A stretch of DNA of 39,539 bases from contig NZ_AUIS01000026.1 of the NCBI RefSeq assembly GCF_000423825.1, positions 1 through 39,539 of the forward strand. Reading direction: 5' to 3'. Positions within the stretch are counted from its first letter, which is position 1. Each line of letters opens with the position of its first letter. This document shows, piece after piece, positions 38,829-39,539 of this stretch. The notes beneath the pieces are model-generated. The model was not told the DNA's origin. It made no database searches and was given only the letters and a program-made list of their open reading frames with translations. Position numbers and translations under genes: made by a program. Source of the stretch: Thermithiobacillus tepidarius DSM 3134 (GTDB lineage: Bacteria; Pseudomonadota; Gammaproteobacteria; Acidithiobacillales; Thermithiobacillaceae).

Positions 38829-39539
38829 TTACAGCAGGGCCTTGCCGAAGAGCAGCTGCGGCATCGGGCTGGGCGTGCCGGGCACCAGCGCGTAGGTCGC
38901 GCCGTTCTGCACCAGTACCGCCTGCTGGCTCAGCGAGCCATTGGCCGAGAAGCTGTTGTTGATCAGCAGCCCGGAACTCAGGTTGCCCAAGGGCATGTTG
39001 GCGGTGCTGTTGTAGAAGTAGCCCTTGCCCGAACCGGCCAGGATGGTCGCCTTGGTCGATGAGCCGCGGTCGAAGCTGCTGCCTTCGACGCCCGAGTCCG
39101 GACCGATCATGGCCACGCCCCGGTCATCGGCGCGGAAGTAGCAGCCGACGTAGCTGATCGGCTTGTTGTTCTGCACGCTGGGGTTGCCGCCGTTGTTGAT
39201 GAAGTCCGTGTTGACGAACAACGTGGAGTCGTTGTTGGCCATGTAGGCCGCATACTCGCGGTTGTCCTGGAACAGGGAGTTGACGAAGGCGTTCAGGTTG
39301 TTCTGGCGTTTGGCGGGCCAGTCCAGGCCGCGGCCGTTCTGGACGAACTGGCAGTTGTAGAACACGTTCTTGTCCAGGTAGGCCATGCCGGGGTTGTCGC
39401 CGCCGCTCCAGTTCGGGTCCACCTGTTGCTTGATGCCCACGCCGTTGCGGAAGAAGTTCACATGATCGATGAAGTTGTTGTCCCACGCCATGATGCGGTC
39501 GATGAAGATGCCGGCCTCGCGCATGTCGCGGATGGTCAC
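38829..39539 (-). CDS. Asn-rich right-handed beta-helix-like protein, C-terminal part
   Basis: The gene is cut by the window edge; at least 236 residues are visible, ending PMPQLLFGKALL. The sequence is rich in Asn, Gly, Ser and Phe and shows recurring strand-turn units such as NNFIDHVNFFRNG, NVFYNCQFVQNG and STLFVNTDFINNGG, spaced about 22-30 residues apart, typical of parallel beta-helix (pectate-lyase-like) proteins. Aromatic residues and a single Trp-Ser-Gly-Gly region recall surface carbohydrate-active proteins. Catalytic residues are not recognised and the N-terminus, where a signal peptide would be, lies outside the window. An enzyme, surface adhesin or scaffold are all possible. Confidence 0.65.
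   Translation of the reverse strand: MTIRDMREAGIFIDRIMAWDNNFIDHVNFFRNGVGIKQQVDPNWSGGDNPGMAYLDKNVFYNCQFVQNGRGLDWPAKRQNNLNAFVNSLFQDNREYAAYMANNDSTLFVNTDFINNGGNPSVQNNKPISYVGCYFRADDRGVAMIGPDSGVEGSSFDRGSSTKATILAGSGKGYFYNSTANMPLGNLSSGLLINNSFSANGSLSQQAVLVQNGATYALVPGTPSPMPQLLFGKALL

Noticed and set aside
1-39539. tRNA, rRNA, CRISPR array or prophage
   Set aside because: No GTTCGAATCC-type T-arm in a cloverleaf context, no rRNA blocks, no regularly spaced repeats and no phage structural genes were seen while reading both strands.

Overview
The window is a GC-rich proteobacterial chromosome segment, almost all of it core housekeeping genes. A Gram-negative respiring bacterium is indicated by a System II cytochrome c assembly pair (ResB and CcsA), a diheme cytochrome c4, ubiquinone genes (ubiC, ubiA), the C5-pathway heme gene hemL, a lipoprotein M48 protease and periplasmic DsbA. 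The gene mix fits the gamma/beta border, for example Acidithiobacillia. That placement is inference from content and order, not from a search.

Layout. 1-234: right end of an ISL3-family insertion sequence. 314-1303: a prohibitin/SPFH membrane gene with an unusual three-hairpin 3' region. 1352-6089: engB (minus), then cytochrome c4, resB and ccsA (plus), with a consensus promoter and two strong terminators. 6090-7159: a gene-free stretch full of REP-type palindromes that also holds a 63-bp copied piece of hemL. 7160-8525: a minus-strand operon of a 26-residue membrane peptide, a HIT protein, a ComEA-like protein and a Nudix hydrolase. 8667-12460: thiD, thiE, hemL and an M48 protease (minus). 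12902-14652: a short-chain dehydrogenase and a ferritin-like diiron protein, divergent. 14750-22109: dsbA, an RhlE-type helicase, a SPOR protein, argS and priA (minus). 22110-22406: an AT-rich gap with DnaA-box pairs. 22407-25947: ubiA, ubiC, a CopD-like protein, a patatin and a methyltransferase (minus). 26055-27051: a DUF5335 protein and msrA, divergent. 27061-29732: recG, a CxxC mini-protein and ridA. 29767-35012: an MscS channel, spoT, rpoZ, gmk and yicC. 35156-37119: a host-attachment-like protein (minus), a BFD-like ferredoxin and a YheT-type hydrolase. 37208-38719: ilvA. 38829-39539: the C-terminal part of an Asn-rich beta-helix-like protein cut by the window edge.

Functional themes are heme and cytochrome c supply (hemL, cytochrome c4, ResB, CcsA, DsbA), cofactor synthesis (thiamine, ubiquinone), replication restart and recombination (priA, recG), and the stringent-response cluster gmk-rpoZ-spoT. 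No tRNA, rRNA, CRISPR array or prophage was seen. The observations most worth following are the hemL fragment among REP palindromes, the covarying REP/REPIN cluster, the three-hairpin RNA after the SPFH gene, the repeated 12-bp-spaced DnaA-box pairs, and the unannotated 26-residue membrane peptide.
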